A DNA stretch of 64,000 nt, from NCBI GenBank assembly GCA_964390465.1, contig CAYMIJ010000010.1, forward strand, positions 1-64,000, written 5' to 3'. Below the pieces are notes generated by a model that had not been told where the DNA came from, did not search any database, and saw nothing but the letters and a program-made list of their open reading frames with translations. This document shows, piece after piece, positions 10,794 to 19,167 of the stretch. This stretch comes from JADZAI01 sp964390465. GTDB lineage: Bacteria; Pseudomonadota; Alphaproteobacteria; Micropepsales; Micropepsaceae. Each line of letters opens with the position of its first letter. The first letter of the stretch is position 1. The translations under genes were made by a program, and so were the position numbers.

Positions 10794-11093
10794 TCAGATG
10801 GGCATGCGCATGATTTCCTGATAGGCGGAGATCACCCGGTCGCGCAGCGCCACCATGGTTTCGAGCGTTGTTTCGGCATTGGCCACAGCCGTGACCACAT
10901 CCACCAGTTCCGCTTTGCCCGATGCGCCCGCCGCGAGCGCCTGTTCGCCCTGACGGGTGGCTTTGAGCGTGTCTTCTATCGTTCCGGCGATCATTTCCGA
11001 AAAGCCGGGCTGTGCGACCGGCTGCGGCATGGAGGGCGAGGTCCCCGCTTTGGGAGCAGCGGCATAAGCACGCAGCGCACTGGTGATATCCAT
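10794..11093 (-). CDS. fliE: Flagellar hook-basal body protein FliE
   Basis: FliE joins the MS ring to the rod and is exported by the flagellar secretion system; 99 residues. The C-terminal half, VDVVTAVANAETTLETMVALRDRVISAYQEIMRMPI, is the conserved FliE domain. The N-terminus is short and non-conserved, as usual. It lies between flgC and fliQ in the early basal-body operon. Confidence 0.95.
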   Translation of the reverse strand: MDITSALRAYAAAPKAGTSPSMPQPVAQPGFSEMIAGTIEDTLKATRQGEQALAAGASGKAELVDVVTAVANAETTLETMVALRDRVISAYQEIMRMPI

Positions 11094-11107
11094 AGACTAG
11101 GCCTTTC

Positions 11108-11521
11108 TTAACCGCGCCGCAGCAGATCGAGCGTACGCGCCGTCATCTGACGGGCGCCATCGACAATGCTGAGATTGGCTTCATAGGCGCGCTGCGCTTC
11201 GCGCAGGTCGGCCATTTCGATGATCGGATTGACATTGGGATACATCACATAGCCTTCAGCATTGGCCGCCGGATGACCCGGCTTGAACTCCATGCGGAAG
11301 TCAGAAGGATCGCGCGTGGTCTTGCCAAGCTCGACCAGACGCGCGCCGGTTTCGCGGTCCATCACTTCGTTGAAAGTGACGATCTGGCGCTGATACGGCG
11401 TGCCGTTCGCACCCGTCGCGGTCGAGTTCGCATTGGCAACGTTTTCCGCAATGATCCGCATGCGCGCGCTCTGCACGCGCATACCGCTCGCCGCCGTTTC
11501 AAGTGCCTTGCTGATGTCCAT
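11108..11521 (-). CDS. flgC: Flagellar basal-body rod protein FlgC
   Basis: Proximal rod subunit, 137 residues. The N-terminal bb_rod motif is present (ALETAASGMRVQSARMRIIAENVANANST), with the FlgC signature PYQRQIV and the C-terminal flagellin-like helix MADLREAQRAYEANLSI. It lies 20 bp downstream of flgB. Confidence 0.97.
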   Translation of the reverse strand: MDISKALETAASGMRVQSARMRIIAENVANANSTATGANGTPYQRQIVTFNEVMDRETGARLVELGKTTRDPSDFRMEFKPGHPAANAEGYVMYPNVNPIIEMADLREAQRAYEANLSIVDGARQMTARTLDLLRRG

Positions 11522-11541
11522 CTGCTTTGCCTTTCAACGGT

Positions 11542-11946
11542 TCAGCGCGGTGCGCCCGACGCCATGCGAATGAGGCCAAGGGCCTTGCGATAAAGCTGCG
11601 TGACGACCGCGTAGTCCATCTGCACGTCAGACGACTTCATCATCTGCTGTTCCAGATCGACCGAATTGCCGTTCGGGGTTGATTCCGCATCCGGCATATC
11701 CTCGGCGCGAAAGCCGCGCGGGCTGGCCGATGTGGATGCGATGTGCAGCGGGTTGGTCACGGCGAGCGAGGCAGGCATCGCCTCGCCGGCCATGATGCCG
11801 GCAAAGTCGGGCTCGCGAATGTCGCGGGCGCGATAACCCGGCGTGTCGGCATTGGCGACGTTCTCGGCGATCACGCTCTGGCGCGCACTGAGATAAGACA
11901 GTCGCGTCTGCATCGTCTGAAAAAGAGGAAGCCTTGTGAAATCCAT
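11542..11946 (-). CDS. flgB: Flagellar basal-body rod protein FlgB
   Basis: Proximal rod subunit, 134 residues, with the motif LSARQSVIAENVANADTPGYRARDI near the N-terminus. It is first in the operon flgB-flgC-fliE-fliQ-fliR-flhB-cckA. The 155-bp region upstream, shared with the divergent fliO-fliP, contains CtrA-type TTAA sites. Confidence 0.97.
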   Translation of the reverse strand: MDFTRLPLFQTMQTRLSYLSARQSVIAENVANADTPGYRARDIREPDFAGIMAGEAMPASLAVTNPLHIASTSASPRGFRAEDMPDAESTPNGNSVDLEQQMMKSSDVQMDYAVVTQLYRKALGLIRMASGAPR

Positions 11947-11981
11947 GGCCGTTTCCGCGGCGCGTCATGGTTGACGCGTCA

Positions 11982-12074
11982 TTAACCCGCAGGATCGGCG
12001 AGGCTGGTTAACGCGCGATTAAGAGACATGAATGCGCCGTCGCCCTGAATTAACGGCCCATTAACCACGGTTAA
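11982..12074. promoter_or_regulatory. CtrA-type binding sites between flgB and fliO
   Basis: Two exact TTAA-N7-TTAA boxes occur, at 12008-12022 and 12050-12064. A further TTAA at 12071 follows with 6-bp spacing and another lies at 11982. TTAA-N7-TTAA is the CtrA recognition sequence in Alphaproteobacteria. The cluster occupies most of the flgB/fliO intergenic region and could drive both directions. Confidence 0.8.
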
Positions 12075-12101
12075 CCAAACGTCGCCGCGAGGGCGGTGGC
12101 G

Positions 12102-12383
12102 ATGGAGTTCGATTCGGTCATCAGAATGCTGGCTGCACTGGGTGCCGTGCTGGGCCTTGTCATGCTCGCTGCGTGGGCGCTGCGCCGTTTCGGCCTGACC
12201 GGCATGGCCGCCGCGATGGGACAGAGCCGACGTCTTTCGGTTATTGAAGTGCGTCCCCTCGATGCACGCCACCAGCTTGTGCTGGTGCGCCGTGATGATG
12301 TGGAGCACCTGCTGGTGCTTTCCCCCACCGGCGAAACACTGGTGGAGCGCGGCATCACACAGAGCGCCGGGCCGGCATCATGA
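12102..12383 (+). CDS. fliO: Flagellar biosynthesis protein FliO
   Basis: Small membrane protein (93 residues, one transmembrane segment at about 5-25) that helps assemble the FliPQR channel. The cytosolic part, LSVIEVRPLDARHQLVLVRRDDVEHLLVLSP, is the FliO domain. ATG 12102 is preferred over GTG 12096 because GAGGG at 12089-12093 is correctly spaced only for the ATG. The stop overlaps the fliP start (ATGA), indicating translational coupling. Confidence 0.9.
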   Translation: MEFDSVIRMLAALGAVLGLVMLAAWALRRFGLTGMAAAMGQSRRLSVIEVRPLDARHQLVLVRRDDVEHLLVLSPTGETLVERGITQSAGPAS

Positions 12384-13120
12384 AACTGCGTCGCTCTGCT
12401 CTGGCTGGTCTGCTGGCTGCCGCTGTAATCGGTGCGGTGATGAGCGCGGCGGCGCAATCCGTCACGCTCGATTTCGGCACTGGCGATGGGCTGACTGGAC
12501 GGATCATCCAGCTGGTGCTGCTGGTGACGGTGCTGTCGGTCGCACCCTCGATCCTCATCATGACCACGAGTTTCGTGCGCATTGTGGTGGTGCTGTCGCT
12601 GCTGCGTACGGCGATCGGCCTGCAGCAGAGCCCGCCCAATGCGGTGATCGTGAGCCTCGCCTTGTTTCTGACGGCCTTCATCATGGCCAACCCTCTGAAG
12701 CAGTCGTGGGAACAGGGCGTGCGCCCGATGATGAATGAGGAAGTGACACTGGAAGACGGCTTCAGCCGCGCCACCGCGCCCATCGCCACCTTCATGCTGG
12801 CTCATACGCGATCGGAAGATCTGCAGATGTTTTTCGACATCTCCAAAACAACACCGCCCGCCACCGCCACGCAAACGCCGCTGACCATTCTGGTGCCCGC
12901 CTTCATGATTTCGGAATTGCGGCGGGCCTTTGAAATCGGCTTCCTGATCTTCCTGCCGTTTCTCATCATCGACCTTGTGGTCTCGTCGCTGCTGATGGCG
13001 ATGGGCATGATGATGCTGCCGCCGGTGATGATCTCGCTGCCGTTCAAACTGATCTTCTTCGTGCTGGTCGATGGCTGGCGATTGATCGTCGCCAGCCTTG
13101 CGTCGAGCTACGGGCTGTAG
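12380..13120 (+). CDS. fliP: Flagellar export protein FliP
   Basis: Core subunit of the FliPQR export channel, 246 residues. A cleavable signal peptide (about 1-25, ending AAAQS) precedes a large hydrophobic region carrying the FliP signatures APSILIMTTSFVRIVVVLSLLR and LTILVPAFMISELRRAFEIGFLIFLPFLIIDL. Length and signal peptide are normal for the family. It overlaps fliO by 4 bp. Confidence 0.97.
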   Translation: MKLRRSALAGLLAAAVIGAVMSAAAQSVTLDFGTGDGLTGRIIQLVLLVTVLSVAPSILIMTTSFVRIVVVLSLLRTAIGLQQSPPNAVIVSLALFLTAFIMANPLKQSWEQGVRPMMNEEVTLEDGFSRATAPIATFMLAHTRSEDLQMFFDISKTTPPATATQTPLTILVPAFMISELRRAFEIGFLIFLPFLIIDLVVSSLLMAMGMMMLPPVMISLPFKLIFFVLVDGWRLIVASLASSYGL

Positions 13121-13186
13121 CTCACCTCTACGTCAGCTCGACTCCCTTTTCCGGCCCGGCTATGCCTTTGGGAAAGGGAGCGCATC

Positions 13187-13963
13187 ATGGACCTCAATCT
13201 CAAAGGCAAAACGGCTGTCATTCTGGGCGGCACGCGCGGCATCGGCCGGGCCATCGCCGAAACCTTTGCCGCTGAAGGCGCCAATGTCGCCATCTGCGCC
13301 CGTCAGGCCGAACAGGTGGCCGAGACCGTCGCGGCACTGAAGGCCGCTGGGGCCAACGCCACCGGCCGCGCCGTCGACATCACCGACAGCGCCGGTATGA
13401 AAGACTGGATCGCCAGCGTCGCTGCCGAGATGGGCGGCATCGACTGCATGGTCTCCAATGCGGGTGCCATGGCGCAGGGCGGCGATGAGGCATCGTGGAC
13501 GGCCAACTTCAAGCTGGATGTGCTGGGCGGTGCAGTCGGCGCGTTCGATGCCGCCAAAGCGCATCTGACCGCCGCAGCCGCCAAGAGTGGCGATGCCTCG
13601 TTCATCATGATCTCGTCGGTTTCAGCCGCCGAGAATGATGGTGGCGGATCGTCCTACGGTCCGATCAAGGCGGCGCTGATCCACTACGCCAAAGGGCTCG
13701 CGCGCCAGTATGCGGGCAAACATGTGCGCGTGAATGTTGTCTCGCCCGGCACGGTGTATTTCAAGGGCGGCATCTGGAACATGATCGAGACCAACATGCC
13801 GGACGTGTTCAAGGGCGCAATGGAACGCAACCCCACAGGCCGGATGGCAACGCCGCAGGATATCGCCGACGCGGTGGTGTTCCTGTCCTCATCGCGCTCG
13901 TCTTTCACCACCGGCATCAACATGCTGGTCGATGGGGCGATCTCGCGGCGCGTGAACTTCTAA
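13187..13963 (+). CDS. Short-chain dehydrogenase/reductase (SDR) family oxidoreductase
   Basis: NAD(P)-dependent classical SDR of 258 residues. The Rossmann motif GGTRGIGRA is at about residue 14, NAG at about 91, and the catalytic Ser in MISSVSA precedes YGPIK (Tyr-X3-Lys). AGGGAG is well placed before the ATG. The substrate cannot be told. It lies between fliP and the flagellar TPR gene and its stop overlaps the opposing stop by 3 bp. No flagellar role is indicated, so it may be a neighbour by chance. Confidence 0.88.
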   Translation: MDLNLKGKTAVILGGTRGIGRAIAETFAAEGANVAICARQAEQVAETVAALKAAGANATGRAVDITDSAGMKDWIASVAAEMGGIDCMVSNAGAMAQGGDEASWTANFKLDVLGGAVGAFDAAKAHLTAAAAKSGDASFIMISSVSAAENDGGGSSYGPIKAALIHYAKGLARQYAGKHVRVNVVSPGTVYFKGGIWNMIETNMPDVFKGAMERNPTGRMATPQDIADAVVFLSSSRSSFTTGINMLVDGAISRRVNF

Positions 13964-16900
13964 GGCGCAGCCGAGGCGCTGCCCGGCGCTGGCTTGCCAA
14001 GGCCGATGCCCCGCAGGAAGGTGTCGAGCGTATCGACGCCCGCCACCGCCTTGACCGCCTCGCGGAACTCCATGCCGGTGGGATCAAGCTGGCGGGTGAT
14101 GATCTCAAAGGCTGCGGCCTCGGGCGCATCGGCCATCAGGGTCACGAAACGGTTGCGCAGAGTCTGAAGTCCGGCGCTGTCGTCGGCCATCGTATAGGCG
14201 ATCGCCGTCCGCATGATGTTGTAACGGTCGTCGCCGTCGAGGGCGCGTGGATTATCCTCGCGGCGTGACAGAATGGCTTCCAGTGCGCCCGCTGTATCAG
14301 CCCAGCGTGCGCCTGCCCACAACACATCGGCACGCAGACGCTTGGCTTCCACCGACTCGTCCTGTTCGAAGGCTTCCAGCGCTGCGTCGACCTGCTTCAG
14401 ATCGCTGAGCGTGCGACCCATCAGCAGACGGCGCTGGGTCGCCAGATCATCCGGCAGTCGGGTCTGCGATGAGTTGCGCAGCACAGCGAGGGCCTTCTGT
14501 GGCAGCTTGTCCATGAGATAGACGGCAGCGAGCTTCGCTGCGATCTGCGCCTTGGCAACGCCGTCGAGGCGGCGGTCAACCTGATGTTGCAGCAGGGCAG
14601 CAGCCTGTTCCAGCAGATCGACCGCGATCAGCCGGTCGGCCAGCTTGCGGGCTATTTCATCACCCATTGTGCCGATGGGTGTGAGTTCCTGAAAGTCATA
14701 GAAAAGGCCAAGCGCCTGCACCGGCGGCATCGAATCTGCTTTGCCGTGCAAGAACAGGTCCTCAAATACTTCCGACATGTGTGACGATATGCGCCGGGTC
14801 TGTTCGTCTTCCGGGAAGCCCAGAACGGCCGAACGCCAGGTTTGCAGGCCGTTGCGATAATCGCCCTCCGCGATCTGAAGCTCGCCGAGTTTGTGCAGCA
14901 CGTTCAGTTCAACCAGATCGCCGCGCCACTGCCAGCGCAGGGCTTCAAGGCGCGCAATGGCTTCGGCTGCCTTCATCTCTCCAATTTTGTGCTTCAGCGC
15001 GATGGCTGCAAAGTCAGCGCGAGCCGCCAGCGGCCGGTAGGCCGCTCCGCGCGCGGCTTCATACTGAATGAGCGCTTCGCGGTCCCGTTTGAGCCGTTCG
15101 TCCAGCATGCCACGCAGATAGGCGGCTTCAGCCGTGACACGGGGCGGCATATCATCTGTCGGCACGCCATCCAGAAAACGCCCGGCCACATCAAGTGTGT
15201 TGGACTCAATCGCTGCCTCTGCACCCGCCAGCCGAAAACGCGCCTGCCAGTCCTTGCGGAAGGATGGGATCACCGCCTCGCCGATCAGAACCGCATCGCG
15301 TGCGTTACTCCACTGCCTCAGCCCCGCCAGCGCCACAGCACGGAACAGTTCAGCCGCAGGGTCTGCGGCAAAGACAGGCATTCCAAGATCTTCCCACGCT
15401 TCCTTTGGCCGTTGCATCAGCAGCAATGCCGCACCGCGCAAGGCACGGAACGACGGGTCGCTCAGCATGGCTTTATCCTCAGCAGCGACCACCTGCAGCA
15501 TGCCGAGTGCTTCTGCACCCAGATCATTGGCAAGGTAGAAGCGGATCAGTGCCAGACGGCTTTCAGCCAGATTGTCGCCATTGGGATGCAGCGCGTTGAC
15601 CAGTCGGCTACGTTCCTCAAGGAAAGTGCCCTCGCCTTTCCACGTTTCAAAATCCATATCAGCAGGCTTGTTGGTGGCGACCAGAGGCCGACTGCCGGGC
15701 ACATAGTCCGACATCTCGCCCGCCGCGAGCGTCAGGCCATGCGGCGTGGTGATGACAACATCCGCCGCCGACTGCTGAATGAGCAGATCATCACTGAAGG
15801 GGCGAATGAGCATGCCCTGCGCCGTGGCGTCTGCTGCAAACTCGACATATGAGCGACCGCCAAGAACAGCCTGCGGCGGGCCCGCCGCAGGTATGACGAT
15901 GAGCCGTTCACCTGTCACATCATCTTTCCATTCCACAGGTCTGGCGCTGCGCAGGAGTGTCGCGCGCACCTTTGAATTGCCCACGGAGCGCGCATCGCGC
16001 ATGACCGCGATGGGTTCGGGCGCATCCTGAGGATCACGCGAGATCACAGCCACCCAGGTTCTGCGTTCGTTGAGCGCAGTGACAGCATAGGGCTGCGCCA
16101 GCTCAAGAGTGAGCAGGCTGTCATTTTCCAGACGGGTGACTTTCGCAGCACTGAGAAGATCCCGGTTTTCGGCAAGCAGCTGTTCGAGCGGCATCTCAGC
16201 TGCGCCCGGCACGAGGATGAACACAGTGCTGCGACGTCTGAACATCGCGACGGGTTGATCCTGCAGAACTGGAAGTTGAAGTCGGATCGTGTCGCGCTCG
16301 CGGATGGCGGTGAACAAGGGTGGCTCTGTCAGCGCAGTTTCATGGGCATCCCCGGTGTGTGCGGCATCTGCGCCATGATCTGCCTTGGCCGCCGCTTCAT
16401 CATGCGGTGCATCGGCTGCGTCAGCCTTGTGATCTCGTCCATCACCATCACTGGCAGGACTGGGCGTGTCATGGGCTGCATGATCATCAGGTTTGACGGC
16501 CGCTGCTGGCTCCGCAGGTGCGTGATCATCTGCTGCCGCGGTTTCAGCGGGCAGATGATCCGCATCATGACCCGGCGATGACGCCGCGTTGGGGTCTGCC
16601 GCTTCATCGGCTGTCGCAGCAGCTTTGGCCTCAGCATCAGCTTTGGCCTTTTCCTCAGCCGCCTTTTTCTTTTCGGCTGCCGTAACCGCGGCACCATCCG
16701 AGCCTGTGGGCGCTGGTGTGGCGGATGGCTTGTCGGCAGGCGGCGGTGACGCACCCGCTGCCTTCGCGATTTCATCCGGCACGATCACGACGGGATCAAC
16801 GACCCGGTCATTGCCGGGTGCCAGAATGTCGATGACAGTGCTGGTCTGCTCGGCACGGTGTTCCACATGCGAGTCGTGGTCGATGTCGAGAGTCAGGATG

Positions 16901-17781
16901 ACCTGATTGTCACCGGCAGACGCACTGGCCGTTTTGATGAACGCGGGCGGATCAATTTTCAGCCGCTCCACATTGAGAGAGCCGCCTTGATCGAACACGA
17001 CCTTCAATTGTCCGTCCTCCACTGAGGCCGTATAGGTGACAGGCTTTCCCCATTCGATGATCAACGTCGTGCGGTCTTCAGCGACCTTCACCTTCAGCTT
17101 GGCGTTGATCGGCACATTGGGTGGGGGCGGCGGTGACGGGTCGATGACATCGGGTGGGTCGCCCGTGAAACTGTCCGGCACCAGATCTATGCCGATGAGC
17201 GGTCCGCCTGCGCTGTGATGCAGACGCACACGGCGCTTGAGCGGCATACGCAAGGTGCGCCGGTCATCATCGAGCTTGATCGTCGAGACATAATCGTTGA
17301 GCGGCAGCTTGTCGCGATCATCAGGCAGAATCAGGGGCTGATCGAAGGTGATGGTGAGAATGCCGGCGGCAAGCTCGGCCTTGTAGCCAACAGGCTTCGA
17401 CCACAGGAACAGGATGCGCGCATAGCCCTGAGTGACGTCTGCCGTCACGCTCACGATTTCGGCAGCGCCTTTGGATGCAGGTGATGGTGCTGGCTTTGCT
17501 GAGTCCCGTGATGCGGTCCCATCGGGTGACCCGCTGGTCTCTGGCTGAGCGGGTTTGGGTGAAGACGGGACGGAAGCCGGTTTGGGGGTCGGGCGCGGCT
17601 TCGGTTTCGAAGCAGGTGTCGGTGCAGGTGCTGCACCCGGCGTTGGCTGTGCTGCTGTAGCCGCCGCTGGCGGTTTGTCTTCGACCGTCGTGCGGAGCAC
17701 GCGCGGCGTGTCCTGCGCCCATGACGCAGCAGCGGCCATCCAGGCCGCCGTCAATACGGTCATGATGCGCTGCATCACCAT
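13960..17781 (-). CDS. Giant periplasmic TPR protein of the flagellar cluster, function unknown
   Basis: About 1273 residues. The start ATG 17781 gives a clear signal peptide (MVMQRIMTVLTAAWMAAAASWAQ) and leaves 1 bp after the motE-like stop; an ATG at 17823 would overlap that gene. Order: Pro/Ala-rich stretch (about 35-90); two beta-rich AMIN-like segments (about 100-200 and 215-300); a linker rich in Ala, Lys and acidic residues that becomes His-rich (ten His in about 80 residues); another beta-rich segment; then a long helical TPR-like C-terminal half. Similar TPR proteins follow MotE/FliM genes in other alphaproteobacterial flagellar clusters. Location and signal peptide suggest a periplasmic role at the basal body or motor, but this is inference. 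No catalytic motif was seen. Confidence 0.8.
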   Translation of the reverse strand: MVMQRIMTVLTAAWMAAAASWAQDTPRVLRTTVEDKPPAAATAAQPTPGAAPAPTPASKPKPRPTPKPASVPSSPKPAQPETSGSPDGTASRDSAKPAPSPASKGAAEIVSVTADVTQGYARILFLWSKPVGYKAELAAGILTITFDQPLILPDDRDKLPLNDYVSTIKLDDDRRTLRMPLKRRVRLHHSAGGPLIGIDLVPDSFTGDPPDVIDPSPPPPPNVPINAKLKVKVAEDRTTLIIEWGKPVTYTASVEDGQLKVVFDQGGSLNVERLKIDPPAFIKTASASAGDNQVILTLDIDHDSHVEHRAEQTSTVIDILAPGNDRVVDPVVIVPDEIAKAAGASPPPADKPSATPAPTGSDGAAVTAAEKKKAAEEKAKADAEAKAAATADEAADPNAASSPGHDADHLPAETAAADDHAPAEPAAAVKPDDHAAHDTPSPASDGDGRDHKADAADAPHDEAAAKADHGADAAHTGDAHETALTEPPLFTAIRERDTIRLQLPVLQDQPVAMFRRRSTVFILVPGAAEMPLEQLLAENRDLLSAAKVTRLENDSLLTLELAQPYAVTALNERRTWVAVISRDPQDAPEPIAVMRDARSVGNSKVRATLLRSARPVEWKDDVTGERLIVIPAAGPPQAVLGGRSYVEFAADATAQGMLIRPFSDDLLIQQSAADVVITTPHGLTLAAGEMSDYVPGSRPLVATNKPADMDFETWKGEGTFLEERSRLVNALHPNGDNLAESRLALIRFYLANDLGAEALGMLQVVAAEDKAMLSDPSFRALRGAALLLMQRPKEAWEDLGMPVFAADPAAELFRAVALAGLRQWSNARDAVLIGEAVIPSFRKDWQARFRLAGAEAAIESNTLDVAGRFLDGVPTDDMPPRVTAEAAYLRGMLDERLKRDREALIQYEAARGAAYRPLAARADFAAIALKHKIGEMKAAEAIARLEALRWQWRGDLVELNVLHKLGELQIAEGDYRNGLQTWRSAVLGFPEDEQTRRISSHMSEVFEDLFLHGKADSMPPVQALGLFYDFQELTPIGTMGDEIARKLADRLIAVDLLEQAAALLQHQVDRRLDGVAKAQIAAKLAAVYLMDKLPQKALAVLRNSSQTRLPDDLATQRRLLMGRTLSDLKQVDAALEAFEQDESVEAKRLRADVLWAGARWADTAGALEAILSRREDNPRALDGDDRYNIMRTAIAYTMADDSAGLQTLRNRFVTLMADAPEAAAFEIITRQLDPTGMEFREAVKAVAGVDTLDTFLRGIGLGKPAPGSASAAP

Positions 17782-17782
17782 G

Positions 17783-18784
17783 TCATCCGCCACCCGGCGC
17801 TTTAGCTGCCGGTTTTGCTTCATCAGGTTTTTCTACAGCGGGTTTTTCTTCAGTGGGTTTTGATTCAACCGGTCCGGCTTCTTCTGCGGTTGCTGGTTTC
17901 GCCACCGCAGACTTGTCCGGTTTCGCTGAACCATCATCTGCTGCCACAGGGGCAGGTTTCTTATCACTGGCAACCGCAGGCTTTGCTTCGGCAGGCTTCT
18001 TGTCTGCAGCAGCCTCCGGCTTGGGATTATCAGGTTTGGCCACAGCTGGCGCAGCAGCCGGCGCAGGTGCAGACGCTGGCGCCACGGTCGGCTGGTCCGC
18101 CGTTTTGGCCGGAACAGTCTGCTTGCCAGCCAGTTTATCCCGGCGCGCCAGCATGATCGTGACTTCCTGCGCACGCACTGGATCCATGGCGGCCAGAATC
18201 GGCGCGACCTTGGCGGGCTTCATGCGCCCGATCACGTCAATCAACACGCCCAGATCAAGCGTGTTGAAAATCTGTGCGGCATCGGCCGGCTTCATCGCTT
18301 CATAGGTTTTCACCAGGCTGGCCAGATGCGCTTCAGTTGCGGCATCGCGCTGGCCGTAAATCTCCTCAACATGAGCCTCTATACTCTTCACTTCGGCCAC
18401 GCGTTCCTCGACACGCTTTTCAATGGCCTGAATCGACTTCTCGCGCAGATCAAGTTCGCGTTCACGCGCATCCAGTTTTTCGCGCCGGTCAGAGAGGCTT
18501 TCCAGAACGCCAGCTTCCGATATGGTTGGCTCGCAGGCTGGATTATCCTTCGCCTCCTCGCCGGGCGAACTTTCCTTGTGCGCATCACTATCCGATGGAG
18601 GGGCGCCATCGGTCGCTGCATGGTCTGCCGCTGGTTTGTCATGGGCGGCCTCATCGGGCTTTGTGTCAGAGGCAAAAGCCAGCCCAAAGGTGGTGAAGCC
18701 CGCCAGCTTCAGGCCAAACAGAAACGCCAGAACAATGGCCGCCGCCGGCAGCGCCCTGATGCGAAAGCGGCGCGGGCTTTTCAT
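17783..18784 (-). CDS. MotE-like flagellar motor chaperone (MgtE-N-like domain)
   Basis: 333 residues. An N-terminal membrane/signal segment (about 10-38) is followed by an acidic linker and a long coiled coil (about 95-165, rich in RE, EK and RVEE repeats). An MgtE-N-like helical domain comes next, with the signature AQIFNTLDLGVLIDVIGRMKPAKVAPILAAMDP. The last ~110 residues are low-complexity Ala/Lys/Pro. The layout matches MotE, the periplasmic chaperone of MotC in Sinorhizobium and its relatives. The start overlaps the preceding DUF6468 stop by 4 bp. The Ala/Pro/Lys tail is longer than usual. Confidence 0.8.
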   Translation of the reverse strand: MKSPRRFRIRALPAAAIVLAFLFGLKLAGFTTFGLAFASDTKPDEAAHDKPAADHAATDGAPPSDSDAHKESSPGEEAKDNPACEPTISEAGVLESLSDRREKLDARERELDLREKSIQAIEKRVEERVAEVKSIEAHVEEIYGQRDAATEAHLASLVKTYEAMKPADAAQIFNTLDLGVLIDVIGRMKPAKVAPILAAMDPVRAQEVTIMLARRDKLAGKQTVPAKTADQPTVAPASAPAPAAAPAVAKPDNPKPEAAADKKPAEAKPAVASDKKPAPVAADDGSAKPDKSAVAKPATAEEAGPVESKPTEEKPAVEKPDEAKPAAKAPGGG

Positions 18785-19167
18785 CTGATGGCGCCCACAT
18801 TGCGCATGCTGGTCGCCGTGCGCAGGCTGGTCGCTGCCGGGCGCACGGGTTGAGATTCTCCGCGCGCGGTCAACCGGCCAGCCAGACCTTCAGCCGCACT
18901 GACCAGAAAGCCGAGTTCATCGGCCGCAGCTTTGGCCCTTGTCTGTTGCGTGGCGAGTTCGGCACCCGATTTCTCAGCCGCCTGACGCAGGGCGGCAACC
19001 GCCGCCTCAGCGCGCGCCGCAGCATTTGAGAGATCGAGGACGGACTGTTTCACGCCATCACGCCCCGCACGCAGATCACGCAACCGACGATCCAGCACGA
19101 TCGCCCAGCCGATCGCTGCCGCGAGCAGAACCAGAACCACCAGATTGACAATCATTTCCATCGTCAT
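18781..19167 (-). CDS. DUF6468-type flagellar-cluster membrane protein
   Basis: 128 residues: one N-terminal transmembrane helix (about 7-25), a short basic stretch (LDRRLRDLRAGRDG) and a long amphipathic helix rich in Ala and Glu, then an Arg-rich tail. This is the pattern of the small DUF6468 protein usually found between fliM and motE genes in Alphaproteobacteria. It overlaps fliM and the motE-like gene by 4 bp each, so it is translated with them. Function unknown. Confidence 0.75.
   Translation of the reverse strand: MTMEMIVNLVVLVLLAAAIGWAIVLDRRLRDLRAGRDGVKQSVLDLSNAAARAEAAVAALRQAAEKSGAELATQQTRAKAAADELGFLVSAAEGLAGRLTARGESQPVRPAATSLRTATSMRNVGAIR

Noticed and set aside
9673..10821. 382-residue plus-strand frame opposite flhB, fliR and fliQ
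   Set aside because: It overlaps three secure flagellar genes and is composed of His, Arg and Gln, typical of antisense translation of membrane-protein genes.
16300..18600. Possible tandem DNA repeats in the Ala/Asp/His/Lys/Pro-rich parts of the motE-like and TPR genes
   Set aside because: The repetition is amino-acid bias (low-complexity linkers) with degenerate codons. I saw no regular repeat unit, so neither a repeat array nor CRISPR is supported.
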